Positions 1 through 11,560 of a DNA stretch of 64,000 nt are shown here, piece by piece (the stretch's first letter is position 1; the number at the start of each line of letters is the position of its first letter). This DNA comes from Gnetum montanum (taxonomy: Eukaryota > Streptophyta > Gnetopsida > Gnetales > Gnetaceae). The stretch lies in NCBI GenBank assembly GCA_015680685.1, contig MNCI01004126.1, positions 877,456-941,455 of the forward strand, written 5' to 3'. The notes below the pieces were generated by a model. That model was not told the DNA's origin. It did not search any database and was given only the letters and a program-made list of their open reading frames with translations. A program made the translations under genes and the position numbers.

Positions 1-29
1 GCACTCTATGCATACAGTCATGCTAACAT

Positions 30-640
30 GTCATCACTGATTGGATCAAAGTTGGCCACCTTCCTAGGAAATTCTCTAATGTTGGGAGTCCTTTGATATA
101 CTTACAAATCATTGGAAATGTGCTATGAAAGGCTCTTTTGGATTTAGGTTCTGATGTCAACTTGATTTCTTAATAAATGTACAAGGCCTAAAAGCTGTCT
201 CCATTGAAAACGAGTAACATCTGTCTAGAGTTGGTTGACCAGTCCATTATTGTCCCATTGGGACTGGTGGAAAACATTGTTACCACTATTTGTGCATGGT
301 CATACCTAGCTGACTTCCTAGTGATTCAGATAAACAATTGTAAGGGGAACTTCCCAATCATAATGAGAAGAGCATGGCTAAGTACCATTGATGCATGCAT
401 GCCTAGGAATCCATGGTCTTTCCCTAGAAATATCAAAGGAAAATACATTCAGAAAGATCAATAAGAAGAAATTTTCGTGCATCGCATATAGTGACATAGG
501 GTGTAATTGTATGTAGAGATCATGGGTTGTGCAAAGTTTAGCATTTCCTACATGCAATCAGTGTGCACAAGTGAGTAACATACAATGATGCCTATATGCA
601 GCAGCCACATGATAGGAAGACACCCAGTGGTTGATAGCTG
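30..640 (+). pseudogene. Ty3/gypsy aspartic protease relic (element C)
   Basis: Retroviral-type aspartic protease that would process the Gag-Pol polyprotein in the virus-like particle. The frame is broken, but it aligns by eye along its length with the intact protease ORF of element A (31988-32545). The active-site region reads LLDLGS where element A reads LLDSGS, so the active-site triad residue is altered. A later segment reading RRAWLST matches GRAWLST in A. The stretch at 204-464 is the longest open piece. In-frame stops and small indels make it non-functional. Confidence 0.75.
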
Positions 641-777
641 ATCAAGAAAGTAGTTCACTCATATGCATGGAACCAATTGAGGGTTTAACTTATGCTTACA
701 TCAATAGCATAGATGCATTAGAGCAAGTCCACCACTAACTTCCAAGTATTAACCTTGAAAATTTCAACTGGGGGAAG

Positions 778-1930
778 TTGGAAATCTCTAAGAAATTTAA
801 GCAGGAGACCCTCGAGCTAAAACCATTGCCCACCGATATGGAATACACATTCCTTAAAAATGGAAAATTAGTAATTATCAATGCTAAGCTTGCTCCTCAA
901 CAGAAAGAAGAACTGCTAAAGGTAATTAATAGATGGTTAATAGCCTTCACTTGGTCATATCCCAAATTAACTAGAATAGATCCTAGGATATGCCAACATA
1001 GGATTTACACTAAACCCTCCATGAAGCCTCAAAAACAACTACAAAGGTGTTTGAACCCAAAGCTAAAGCAAGTAGTCGAGGAAGAAATCGAACAGCTTCT
1101 CAAGGATGGGTTCATATACCCCATTGCTAATTGTGAATGGATTAGCCCCTTAGTTATTATGCCTAAAAAGGGAGGTAAATGGAGGGTGTGCATATATTTC
1201 AGGCTACTGAATATGGCAATATTCAAAGATCACTTTTCATTTCCATTTTTTGACCAAGTCTTAGACACCATCATAGGGCATCACTACTATAGTTTTCTGG
1301 ATGGATATAGCGGATATAATCAAAAATAAATAGCCCCAGAAGACCAAGCCAAGACTATGTTCACTAGTCCTTTGGGAAAGTTTGCATACAAATATATGTC
1401 GTTTGGCCTGTGCAATGCCCCTGCAACATCTCAATGACTAGTTCTAAGCATATTCCAATAGCAGAAAGGGAATGGCATGGAGGTCTTTATGGACGACTTC
1501 TCCACTTATGGAGCAAACTTTGATCAAGCCTTGGACCAATTGGAGCAAGTGTTAAAAAGATGTGTAGAAACCAATTTGAGGCTCAACTGGCAAAAAGGTT
1601 ATTTGATGGTCCAAGAAGGCATAGTACTAGGGTACAAAATCTCACACATAGGGATAGAGGTAGACCACGAGAGAATGAAAATTATCTAAGAAATTACCCA
1701 TCAACTAGGAACTGTCAAAGATATTCAATCATTCCTTGGACATACTAGCTACTATAGGAGATTTATTAAGAACTTTTCAAAGGTTGTCAAACCATTGGTG
1801 GAATTAAAAAAAAAGGACGTAACTTTCAAGTGGACTAGGAGATGCAAACTGTCTTTCCAAACTTTGAAATAGAAGCTAGTAGAAACACCCATTCTAGAAG
1901 CTCCTAATTGGTCCAAACCATTCCATATCA
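778..1930 (+). pseudogene. Ty3/gypsy reverse transcriptase relic (element C)
   Basis: RNA-dependent DNA polymerase domain. Visible landmarks are SPLVIMPKKGGKWRVCI at the fingers, SFLDGYSGYNQ, the FMDD catalytic box at 1486-1497, and the tether segment IQSFLGHTSYYRRFIKNFSK near 1720-1780. The frame is held by one main phase (positions congruent to 1 mod 3) but is interrupted by TAA at 1327-1329 and further stops. FMDD in place of YMDD, followed by FSTYG, is typical of Athila-lineage RT. Original start codon use is unclear, because in these elements RT is released from a polyprotein. Confidence 0.88.
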
Positions 1931-2290
1931 TGATTGATGCATCCAAATATGCTTAAGGAGGCGTACTTACATAGTTAGATGACCAAAAGTATCCTTATTA
2001 CATCCACTATGCAAGTAGAAGTATCGCTAGTGCACAACTTAACTACACTACCATAGAGAAAGCATTAATGGTTGTAGTGTTTGCACTAGAAAAGTTTAGA
2101 CACTATGTATTACGATATAAAGTATATATACATACAGATCATAGTGCAATCCTGTTCCTCATGAATAAGCCAATGGTAAGCCCTCATATCATACGATGGC
2201 TTGTAATCTTACAAGAGTTCTATTTAATGATGATTGATCACAAGGGCATTGAGATTGTAGTTGTTGATCATTTATCTCAGTTGTGATGAG
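1931..2290 (+). pseudogene. Ty3/gypsy RNase H relic (element C)
   Basis: RNase H domain that would degrade the RNA strand during reverse transcription. The D-E-D acidic residues are all visible in one phase with RT: Asp 1936-1938 (DASKYA), Glu 2056-2058 (TTIEKAL) and Asp 2137-2139 (TDHSAI). The domain ends near IVVVDHLSQL, after which TGA and TAG codons occur. Upstream stops in DASKYA*GG and LT*L show that the copy is inactive even though the catalytic residues survive. Confidence 0.85.
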
Positions 2291-2399
2291 ACAACAAAGA
2301 GGACGAGTATCCAATTTTTGATCATTTCCTTGATGAATTCCTCTTTGTTGGTGTAGTGAATAATCAATCACCCATGGAGACAAACTGGTATAGTAACAT

Positions 2400-3663
2400 T
2401 CTTATCTATCTCCTCACCCAACAAACACCATAAGAGTTAAACCTTAATAAGAAACAATAGTTTCTTCACTGAGCCAAGTACTTTATGGAGATCAATGGGC
2501 AACTTTATAAAGTGTTTCTCGATGGCTTAGTTCAATGGTGTGTTCCTAATATAGATAAACTATGAGTTCTCCAAGATTCTCATGAGGGTTCTTGTAGGGG
2601 TCATTACGTTAGAAGACTAATGACCATCAAGATCCTGCTTGCAGGATATTATTAGTCTACATTATTTCAAGACGCCCATCGTTTCGTCCAATCTTGTGAG
2701 TGCTATCAACATGATGGGGGAATGACTGCTGGAATGAAGGATCCACAACAATGGATTCAACTGTTAAAACACTTCGACATTTGGGGAATTGATTTGATGG
2801 GGTTGATTACACCAATGTCTAATGGAAAAGCTTATATTATTGTTGTTGTTGATTACCTAACAAAATGAGCCAAAGCAACTATTGTTAAAGATTGTACATC
2901 ATTTATAGTTGCACAATTTGTTCAACAATGAATCATAAATAGGTTTAGTATGCTTTGTGCACTTATTTAGATAATGGTACACACTTCACAAGTGCAACGT
3001 TTTGGAAATTAATGTAACACGTAGGGGTCGAGCATAAATTGACTACACCATACCACCCCCAAGTGAATGATCAAGCAAAAGTAACCAACAGGGAGATTAT
3101 GAAGATATTGACAAGAACCATTAGCAAGTTTAGGTGAGACTAGAGCACTAAACTAAATGGTGCTCTTAGGGCATATTCCTTCACATGGAAACTCCCTACA
3201 GGCTACTCTCCCTATGAGTTAGTGTACGGTAAATTACCAATGCTTCTCATTCAAACTAAGTTTCGTACACTATCCACGACATGTGACCTCAACCTTGACC
3301 TTGATCTAGCACAAAAACAATGGTTAGTAACCCTTAACTTGCTAGATGAAAACCGATTAGCTACCCTATCATCTAACAAGTTGCACAAGACATTCAATAA
3401 ACAATGTCATGACCTAAGGATTAGGAAAGTTAAGTATTAATTAGGAAATAAGATTCTCTACTAGAATCCCACACATGTGCCACTTTATATTTCAAACACT
3501 ATGGGAAGGACCTTATATTATTTATGCAACTTTTCCTTTAGGGGCCATGACAATATACAAACCTGAGAGCCTAGCCAAGAAACTATTGGTCAATGTGCAA
3601 CAAACCAAACCTTTCCAGGAGCTTAGGATAGCTAGTACACATGCTACCTCTCTTTATGGATAA
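2400..3663 (+). pseudogene. Ty3/gypsy integrase relic (element C)
   Basis: Integrase that would insert the cDNA into the host genome. The HHCC zinc-binding region is visible in one phase: His 2581, His 2602, Cys 2695 and Cys 2701. The first catalytic Asp lies at 2791-2793 (GIDLMG). The frame then shifts, and the second Asp (LDNGTHF) is at 2970-2972. At the position of the catalytic Glu the codon reads AAA (Lys, 3078-3080) within QAKVTNREI, so the DDE triad is broken. The C-terminal part (GPYIIYATFPLGAM, VNVQQTKPF) is open at 3475-3663. Multiple stops. Confidence 0.85.
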
Positions 3664-5610
3664 CCCTTCTTACTATTTTGGATCTCCTCCTTCCAACTTA
3701 GTCATGGGTGAGATGGCCACCTATGCTAACCATTCTAGGTCCTCAATTCTTTTTGAATTTTTGTTTTACACATTCTTTCAACTTTTCTTATTTTTTTTTA
3801 CACCATCATTCATGTTTTTACTATTTCTTTGTTTACTTGATTACTTTTATTCATCATCCAATAAGTGCACATGATGGTGGATTGAATCGTATCATATTGA
3901 TTGATAATTTTTGGTTTTTAGTTTTGAATTATGATGCTGATATTAAGGTATGGTTCTTTTGGTAAAACAGGTAATGAGTCCACGCCATCCACTCATCCAT
4001 ATAACTCTATGATATCCTTTGGCTTGGAACTATATAGTTCCTTTTTTCTAAGTAAACTTATTAATGAATTTGTGGTTGTGTATTTTTCAAACCAAGGAAA
4101 GACTCAAAGGATGAAAAGGGTGTGACTTCAAGGGGATCCGATTCATTTGTGCTAGCAATTCTCTTAGGTTCTTGAGTGCTTGGGGTGCTTGGATGCTTTT
4201 TCTTAGGGTTTCTTCTGTTCTGACATTATTCAAAAATCAGAAAGTTGAGTGAATAAAAATAAGTCTTTGCATGGTGTGGCTCTCACGCAAAAAAAAAAAA
4301 AAAATACATGGGAATTTAAAGCACATCACTTACACCAAATAAAAGGACTACAAGCACTGGTTATGAAACTAGAAATACATGTTACTCATGCCTAAAGGTT
4401 CCCTCTAACTAAGGCCCTTTCTTACTTCCTACTTCTCCATCTCACTCTCCTCGGGATGGTGGTCACTCTTTCTGAAGGCATTCTTGTTGCTTCAAGTAGA
4501 TGGATTGGTCAAGTGTGTTGATGTGAGCTCACTAGATGTGGTTTGTTTAAGTTTGGATTTGGGATGAGTTCTACTTAGTCACATTAACCATAAAATACAC
4601 AAGGGACTTTACACAACCTTGTTCTTGGGATTCCATTCCATTCTCTCATCTCCATATTTCTTTCCATTTTCCATCTCATTGTCAATTTTATCATTAGTCC
4701 ATTCTAGTTTGATGCATTATTTTTCTTTGATGAATTCTTGTGGGTAAGTTTTTAACTCTTGCTTCCAAATGACATTCCTAGAGCTTGCAGACTCTTTGGT
4801 TTGTGGGCTTGTCAAGGCATAAAAGGCATGAGCCTCCTTTGGGAAGGACCCGTTGGCATTTCTTTTTGATGCAATTGTTAACTTCTTTCCCTTAAAAATT
4901 TCTTGCAATCAATCATTTTTTGTTTCATCTCCATCTATGACATCCATTTTATTAGTGTTGTGTTTGATATTTTTCATCTTTCTTGTTCCTCATGTTTTCC
5001 CATCTTATAGCTACTGGAGGTTCACTTTTAGTTGTGGGGCCTTAGCACAAATTTTTTAATTTTTTCCATTTTACTAATTACCTAACCCCTAAACCTTGGG
5101 TAGTTGCCACTAATAAATCTTTGAACCAGTTTCTACCATAACCACAACTCAGCCAATGCACTTCATATCAAGGTGAGGTATCAATTGCATTGTAGATTAT
5201 CTATCCTTGCTCATTTGTTATTGTGTTATGTGTATAGATGGTGATCATACAATCAATGTACTAGGCTTGAAGGAAGCACTTAGGATGGACTAGAACTAGA
5301 GCATTTATGAAAGGAGCAAGTCTAGTGGTCTGGCTATGGATAAACAATGGAAGGTGCAATCTTGCCATTGGTGGAAACACACTTTATTTTCTTTCTCTCT
5401 CTTTCTCTACAAGCTGCCAAATACAGGCTTGGATGTCATTTATGTACAAGTGTTCACCACAATGTTGTAATATGCTTATTGATTCGTTCATTAGGCATGT
5501 TGAGTCTATCATCCCATTCCACCATCAGTTGTCAATTAGTCAATAATCCCATACCTTTCCAATATTTTGTAAGGAACTTGAGGATGAGTTTTCGTTCAGT
5601 TGTGGGGGTA
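3664..5610 (+). other. Element C 3' non-coding region with PPT-like motifs
   Basis: About 1.95 kb between integrase and the 3' LTR with no convincing ORF. It starts with a PPT-like motif GTCATGGGTGAGATGG near 3702, followed by a T-rich tract (3760-3850). Further blocks recur in the other elements: GGTAATGAGTCCACGCCATC at 3970, AAGGGTGTGACTTCAAGGGG at 4117, a TCTTTGCATGGTGTGGCTCT block at 4264, and a block around 4780-4860 containing GGCATGAGCCTCCTTTGGG. A second PPT-like motif (TTTTAGTTGTGGGG) sits near 5025. The LTR-adjacent PPT is at 5601-5610. Confidence 0.7.
5601..5610 (+). promoter_or_regulatory. Polypurine tract of element C
   Basis: The sequence TGTGGGGGTA lies directly before the LTR start TGATGAG. 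This is the position and composition of the plus-strand primer. The same CAGT(C/T)(A/G)TGGGGGTA end precedes the 3' LTR of element A. Confidence 0.8.
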
Positions 5611-6550
5611 TGATGAGTGCAGTTACTCTAATAATTAGAGTGGCTATTATTAGAGCAGTTACTCTAATTATTAGAGTGGTTATTGTTAGAGCAGTTGCTG
5701 TAATTATTAGGGTGGTTACTCTAATTATTAGATTGGTTATTATTAGAGCAGTTATTCCCGAGTTACTCATGGGCCTATAAATACACTTCCTAGGCACACA
5801 ATAGGGGGGAAATTCAGAAGAAGGAGTAAAGAGAAGTCTTGTAGCAGAAAAGTAGAAAAACTTTTGTAGTTAGAGTATTTTCCAAGTTCCCGCTATAGGA
5901 GGTCGAAGTGTGGATAGATCTTTATTTGAGCATTGTGTACCTAAGCACACCTTGTGTACGACAATAAAGACGAGCTCTTTGATTCATCCTCATAGCACTT
6001 GAGATTTTTTTTCTTACTCATTTCTTTTATTTTATTTTCTTATGCATTTATTTTATTTTATTTTACTTTCTGCACTTTACATTTATGTTATTAGAGTAGC
6101 AATTCATTTTGATCAATTCAACAAATTGTTAAAATACACTTAGTACGATCACTTTGAGCATGCGTGTAACACTTGATAACTCAGTAATAATTAGTGTTTG
6201 GTAATCCTAGTAGTGTTGCACTAGTTCAGGATGTGTACGGAAAGTGAGAATGGATGTTGGTGTTAGGATTAGTTAGAACTTAGTTAATGAGTAGTGAATA
6301 TAAATTAGTTATCTCTCTCTTTCCCTACTAGTGTAGGACATAAAAACAGAAAAGCTATAAAAATCATATGCCTCAAGCTTACTTAACCATACAATTGTGA
6401 CATATAGGTAAGCTTGGGAAGACAACGATCAACCAACCCATCCTTATTCCACAAGGGCGCATAAGCACTTAGTCCTTGGAATTCGACCGGATCATGCATG
6501 AAATGCTCGTATTCATATGGTTGAGTGTAGGGGTACCTTGTCGCTCATCA
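5611..6550 (+). repeat. 3' LTR of element C
   Basis: A 940-bp LTR beginning TGATGAG and ending CTCATCA, so the termini are inverted repeats with TG...CA ends. U3 opens with imperfect repeats built around the palindrome CTCTAATTATTAGAG (5616-5755). A TATA box TATAAATA is at 5776-5783. A poly(A)-type AATAAA at 5963-5968 would close R. The last ~400 bp match the LTR ends of the other elements (for example GTGTAGGGGTACCTTG before CTCATCA). Confidence 0.9.
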
Positions 6551-8615
6551 CCCTTGTAGTCATTGAAAATGGTATGCTTTGCAAGTAACTAGAAATCACT
6601 AGAACCATAATGCTTTTTGGATGTTCAATAAAATATTGTTAGAAGTCTTACATGCCATTGAAAGTATCCATGTAAGAGTGAATGCATGCTTCTAGTAGCA
6701 CATAGGCTTCTGGAATCTCCTATGGGTTAGCTACTAAATATACCCCCTCGTAGCCTTTGGAGATGATCATTAGAAATGTGTTTGTGCACTAGAAGTTGTG
6801 ATTTGCAGGTACTTTTAGATCACTAGAAGCATAATGCTTTTTGAATGATCCTGCAAGGGTACTGCTACTAGTAGTCCCTTATAGTGTTTGGAAAAATATT
6901 GTTGGAAGCCTTACATGCCACCAGAAGTATCGATGCAAGGGTGAATGCATGATTTTGGTAGTTGGTAGGCTTTCTAAAATCCTTGGATATGGTTGCTAGA
7001 CGCACCCCCTTGTAGTAGTCCCTCACAATGTTTGGCAAAATATTGTTGGAAGTCTTACATGCCACTAGAAGCATCAATGCAAGGATGAATACATGATTCT
7101 GGTAGTTGGTAGGATTTCCAAAGCACTTGCATATTGGTTGCTAGATGCACCCCCTCATAGTCTTTAGAAATATTCATCGGAAACATGCTTGTGCACCAGA
7201 AGCTACAATTTGCAAGCACTTTCAAGTCACTAGAAGCATAACACTTTTTGGATGAGCCTATGAGGGCATTGCTACTAGCATTCCTTTACATTGTTTAAAA
7301 AAATAGTGTTGGAAATCTTATGCACCATCAAAAGCATCTATGCAAGAGTGAATATGTGCTCTTGATATTTGGTAGGCTTCTAAAAGCCCCTGTGGATTGG
7401 CTGCTAGATGCCCCCCTTTGTAGTCTTTGAAAATGTTCACCAGAAATGCATTTTTGCATCAAAAGCTATGATTTTCTAGTACTTTCAGGTCACTAGAAAC
7501 ATAATGCTTTTCAAACAAGCTTGAGAGGACACTGCTACTAGCAATCCCTCATAATTTTTGACAAATTTTGCTAGAAGATTTACAAGCCACTAGAAAATTG
7601 ATGCAAGAGTTAATGCATGCTTTTGGTAGCTTGTAGGCTTCTTGAAGCCCCTGTAGATTGGCTCCTATATGCACCCCTCACAATCTTTTGAAAATTTCTC
7701 CAGAAGCACATCTATTCACATTAAGCTATAATATGCAAGTAGTTTCAAGTCACCAAAAGCATAATGCTTTCCTAATGATCCTACAAGGGTATTGCTACTT
7801 GCAATCCCTCATAGTGTCAACAAAATATTGCTAGAAGGTTTTCGGGACACTAGAAGCATCTATGCAAGAGTGAATGCATGCTTCTAGTAGCAAATAGGCT
7901 TCTAGAAGCCCATGTGGATTTTCTACTAGATGCACCCCTGATAGCCTTTGAACATGTTCACTAGAAACACGTCTATGCATTCAAAGCTATGATTTGTAAG
8001 TACTTTCACGTCACTAGAAACGTAATGCTTTTCAAATGCTCTTACGAGGGTGCTACTACTAGTACTTCCTCATAGTCTTTGGAAAAATATTACTGGAAGT
8101 CTTACGGGTTGTTGAAAGCATTCATCCAAGAGTGAATGCATGCTTCTAGTAGCTGGTAGGCTTCCAAAGCCCTTGTGGATTGGCTACTAGATGTACCTCC
8201 TTGTAGTCTTTGGAAATATTCATTGGAAATGCATCTATGCACCAAAAGCTACAATTTGCAAGTACTTTTAGATCACTAGAAGCATACCACTTTTTGAATG
8301 ACCTTGCAATCTTTAATAAAATATTGATGAAAGTCTTATAGGCCATTGAAAGCATCCATGCAAGGGTAAATGCATGCTTCTAGTAGCACATAGGCTTCCA
8401 AAAGTCCCAATGGGTTGGCTGCTAGGTGCATCTCCTTGTAGCCTTTGGAAATGTTCACTGAAAACACATATGTGCATTGGAAGCTATGATTTGCAAGTAG
8501 TTTTAGGTCATTGGAAGCATAATTCTTTCCATAAGATTTTGTGAGGGTGCTGCTATTAGTAGTCCCTCATAGTGTTTGGTAAAATATTATTAGAAGTTTT
8601 ATGGACCACTGAATG
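6551..8615. repeat. ~260-bp tandem repeat array, about 8 copies
   Basis: Degenerate head-to-tail repeats. The anchor ATTTGCAAGTAC followed by TTTCAAGTCACTAGAAGCAT recurs at about 6581, 6805, 7212, 7471, 7731, 7992, 8252 and 8491. Most intervals are 259-261 bp. The 6805-7212 interval is longer and contains a partial extra ~150-bp copy, and the first and last intervals are short. Other shared words are GAGTGAATGCATGCTTCTAGTAG and GATTGGCTGCTAGATGCACCCC (each with variants). No ORF is conserved between copies. The array starts exactly at the end of element C, which suggests C integrated into it. Confidence 0.85.
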
Positions 8616-8836
8616 AACTTATATTTTGTGAATGAACTTAAACAAGAGACCCATGTTCTATTTGGAAGCATTGCAACATTGTAGCTAGTATAAGAGAAGT
8701 ATCATAAATTAGGTTCATGTTGATTTTTGAGGTATGTATGGATGTAGATTTTACTTTGCAAGTTGTGTTTGTTAATTACATAGTTTGTAGATAGTGGAAT
8801 TACAGTTTGAGTTAGTGACTAAAAATTATTTTTAAT

Positions 8837-11560
8837 AGATGCAAGGAAGATGAAAGCATGCTAGTTTCTAGGAAACATCATGGCAACAAGAAATATAAGA
8901 TCCATCAATTGGCTCTTTTTCAAAAAATGAAGTAAGATGGTCCTATTTTCATGATGATGCCTTTGATTGGATATACAAAGAAAGAGTGGGCAATTTCATT
9001 GTAGGCAAGCAGAGAAATGAAATGTTTCCTTGAGAATTTTTCTATATAAACAAAAACCAACAGAAATGGGAAAAGGAAATTGACTCTTGATCAAACCACT
9101 ATACTTGTTGTACACAGTAGGTTTTCTTGTATTTTTTATGTCCTCAATAATGTTTATTAAATATTTAATATAATGAATATTATTAGAGTGATGTTTGATA
9201 TCCATGAATATACATAAATTAGTTATCATTGTTCATATGACCTAAATGTTACTGTAGGCATGGCATCTATGGAAGAAAGAAAAAGAAACAAGACTAGCAG
9301 AAAGACTAGTTGTCAATGTAATGTCATAGTTTGCATTATATGTGGCACTAACCATGTTGCATGCATTATATATATAAAAATGAATCATGTTGACATGTCG
9401 GGAGCTTATTATCATGGCTTTCTTGGTCCCATGTCACATACAAGAGATGCTCAGTCAATACATATTTCCCTTAAGATACATCAAAAGATAGTGTCATTCT
9501 GAAATGAAGGATTTTCAGTAGATATGCTTTATGAGAGATATATGAAGGATCTATTCAATGAAGGGAAAGAATTTAAGGTATCACAAAAGAGAGACATGTT
9601 TCTTCTGAAAAAGGACATTAGTAATATTTGCAAAGATGTAACATTGGAATACAAAAAAAGTAAGCATGATAAAATTAGTACATGCCTATGGTACAAAAGC
9701 ACCATAGATTGTTTTTATTTTACTATTAAGAAGAGAATATTGGACAGTATATCCCAACAATCATTAGGTTGTAATCATCATGGATGCTAAAAAAGATGAT
9801 AGGTCTATCTTAAAATAACATACTTACTTTGGATTAAACCTTCAACACCAACAAATATGGAGGAGTAAGTAGAATTTTTGGTATTCATTAGAAACCATGT
9901 ATCAAGAAAATTTTGTATTGTAATTGGCTCATTTTTCTAATATAAATGTTTTTTTTTTCAAATAGTCATAGGTTTTGATTCATACTACAATGAACTGTTT
10001 GTAGCATGGGTGATTTTCTCTAGGTGTATAGAGAGGGATATCATAGCTTGGCTTTCTAAATTGATGAGAAGATGTAAGTCCCAAGAGCCATGATGGACAC
10101 TAAATGCTTTCATGATAGAAAATTCAAAATTTGAAAGGAATGTAGTAACTAATGGTTAAAACAGTAAAATTTATTATGTAATTTAAAAGTTGAGTTCAAA
10201 ACATGGATACATCAGAATTAAATGTGCAACATTATCTAAAATCTTCTTATCTATATTTAGTTATTATATTTTTCTATGCATTTAGTAGGTTTGGAGGGCA
10301 TGGAGGAAGAACTTGGCAACAAAGGTTAGAGATTCGATAACAAGAAAGGTAATCGTAGCATATCTAAACTTTATTATGAATAAATGCAAAACTCCTATGG
10401 ATGTTGTTGTGGAAATTAAGTTTGTCAATGTGCATAAATAGAATGTTCATTTCATCAATTACCTAAAGATCTACTAGATAAATGAAGATAAATTTTGTAA
10501 ATATATATTTATTTGACGTTGAAATAACAATTTTAACTTTAGATGGTAATCTTCATTCTTGTTTTATTATTATGGGCTTAAATGTTCATTTCTTAGGGAT
10601 GTGGGCAAAAGGCTATCATGATATTCCACATGCTCAACAACACACAAACAATGTTGTGGAGTCCTATGATGAATTTATAAAAGGGAAATTCTTGAGAGAT
10701 AGAAATAGAAAATATCATTACATTGATTGGCTTATATGGACTTTGACAAAGGTATAGCTATATTACTAGAACAATGCAAGACTTAAAGCTATAGGATATC
10801 TAGTAAATAGAAAGGATAGAAAAATTAATAAGAAGTCATAAGAAAATGCTATTAAAATTTGTGATTATGATTATAAAAAATTCTTGGATAAAGAAGATGA
10901 ATATTTTGTGTGGAGTTAAAATTCTTTGAAATGGGATACTTGGTATAAGTTATCCAAGGTGTTCTCTTTTAGTATTTTTTGTGAGAGTAGATGGTCTAGC
11001 CTTAGCCATTTTTGCAAGCATTCAATGAAAGTTTTGATATTATTCAAAGGAAATACTAATGCATATAAGTTCTTCTTCAAAGATGAGTATTTTGCTTCAA
11101 AATTTCCTTTTGAGCTAAATTCATGTATGTCTCATGAGTTTCAAAGCCATGAAGAGGCAACACAATTAGGGATGATGCATGACACATTTGGATCAAACAC
11201 CAAAAAATCAAATAGTAATGAGGTATAGAGCACTATAGTATCTTCCCATGAGCATAATAAAAAGGATGTTTAGAAATTAGATGAGCAACTGGAAACATTT
11301 GAGGACAATGCAGATGCAAGCTGGATAGAAGAAGAAATATCAAATTGAAGAAGGAATTCATAAATTTTGCAAAGAATATGTTGACAAATAGAGATAGTGT
11401 TCTTAAACTTGAGAAACATGTTGAGTAGCTTTAGTCTAAGTTTTATTTTTAAAAAATGAAAATGATTTGGCAAGTAACAAATGACTGACAAGTTGGAATA
11501 GTCTTACTAATAATCAACAACAAAAGATTTCTACTCAAAAGTGTTGTAGAAATCTATAAT
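8837..11560 (+). pseudogene. SWIM/Mutator-like (MULE-type) transposase pseudogene, copy 1
   Basis: Decayed gene of the plant MULE/SWIM transposase type. Coherent pieces in order: VRWSYFHDDAFDWIYKERVG near 8930; an intron-like AT stretch 9090-9255; HGFLGPMSHTRDAQSIHISL and GFSVDMLYERYMKDLF (9260-9790); a DDE-core-like segment AWLSKLMRRCKSQEP near 10045; VWRAWRKNLATKVRDSITRK near 10290; MWAKGYHDIPHAQQHTNNVV within 10482-10757; and a SWIM-like C...CKH (FCESRWSSLSHFCKHSMKV, about 10976-11030). The second SWIM Cys is Ser. It parallels the minus-strand copy at 58.8-60.6 kb piece by piece. Several stops and frameshifts. The family name is by motif recognition only. Confidence 0.65.

Larger units (their letters stand above)
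1..6550 (+). mobile_element. Element C: Athila-like Ty3/gypsy retrotransposon, 3' portion
   Basis: The left window edge cuts this element inside its protease region. What remains, in order, is protease, reverse transcriptase, RNase H, integrase, a ~1.95-kb non-coding region, a polypurine tract and the 3' LTR. The order PR-RT-RH-IN is diagnostic of Ty3/gypsy. The RT motif FMDDF followed by a YG and the HHCC/DDE integrase resemble the Athila branch. The coding part carries many stops and at least one frameshift, so it is dead. It is the only member of the A-E group here that retains RT, RNase H and integrase. The 5' LTR, gag and left TSD lie outside the window. Confidence 0.9.

Noticed and set aside
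6551-8615. CRISPR-like array
   Set aside because: Units are ~260 bp, head to tail without spacers, in a plant-type repeat context. It is a tandem satellite-like array.
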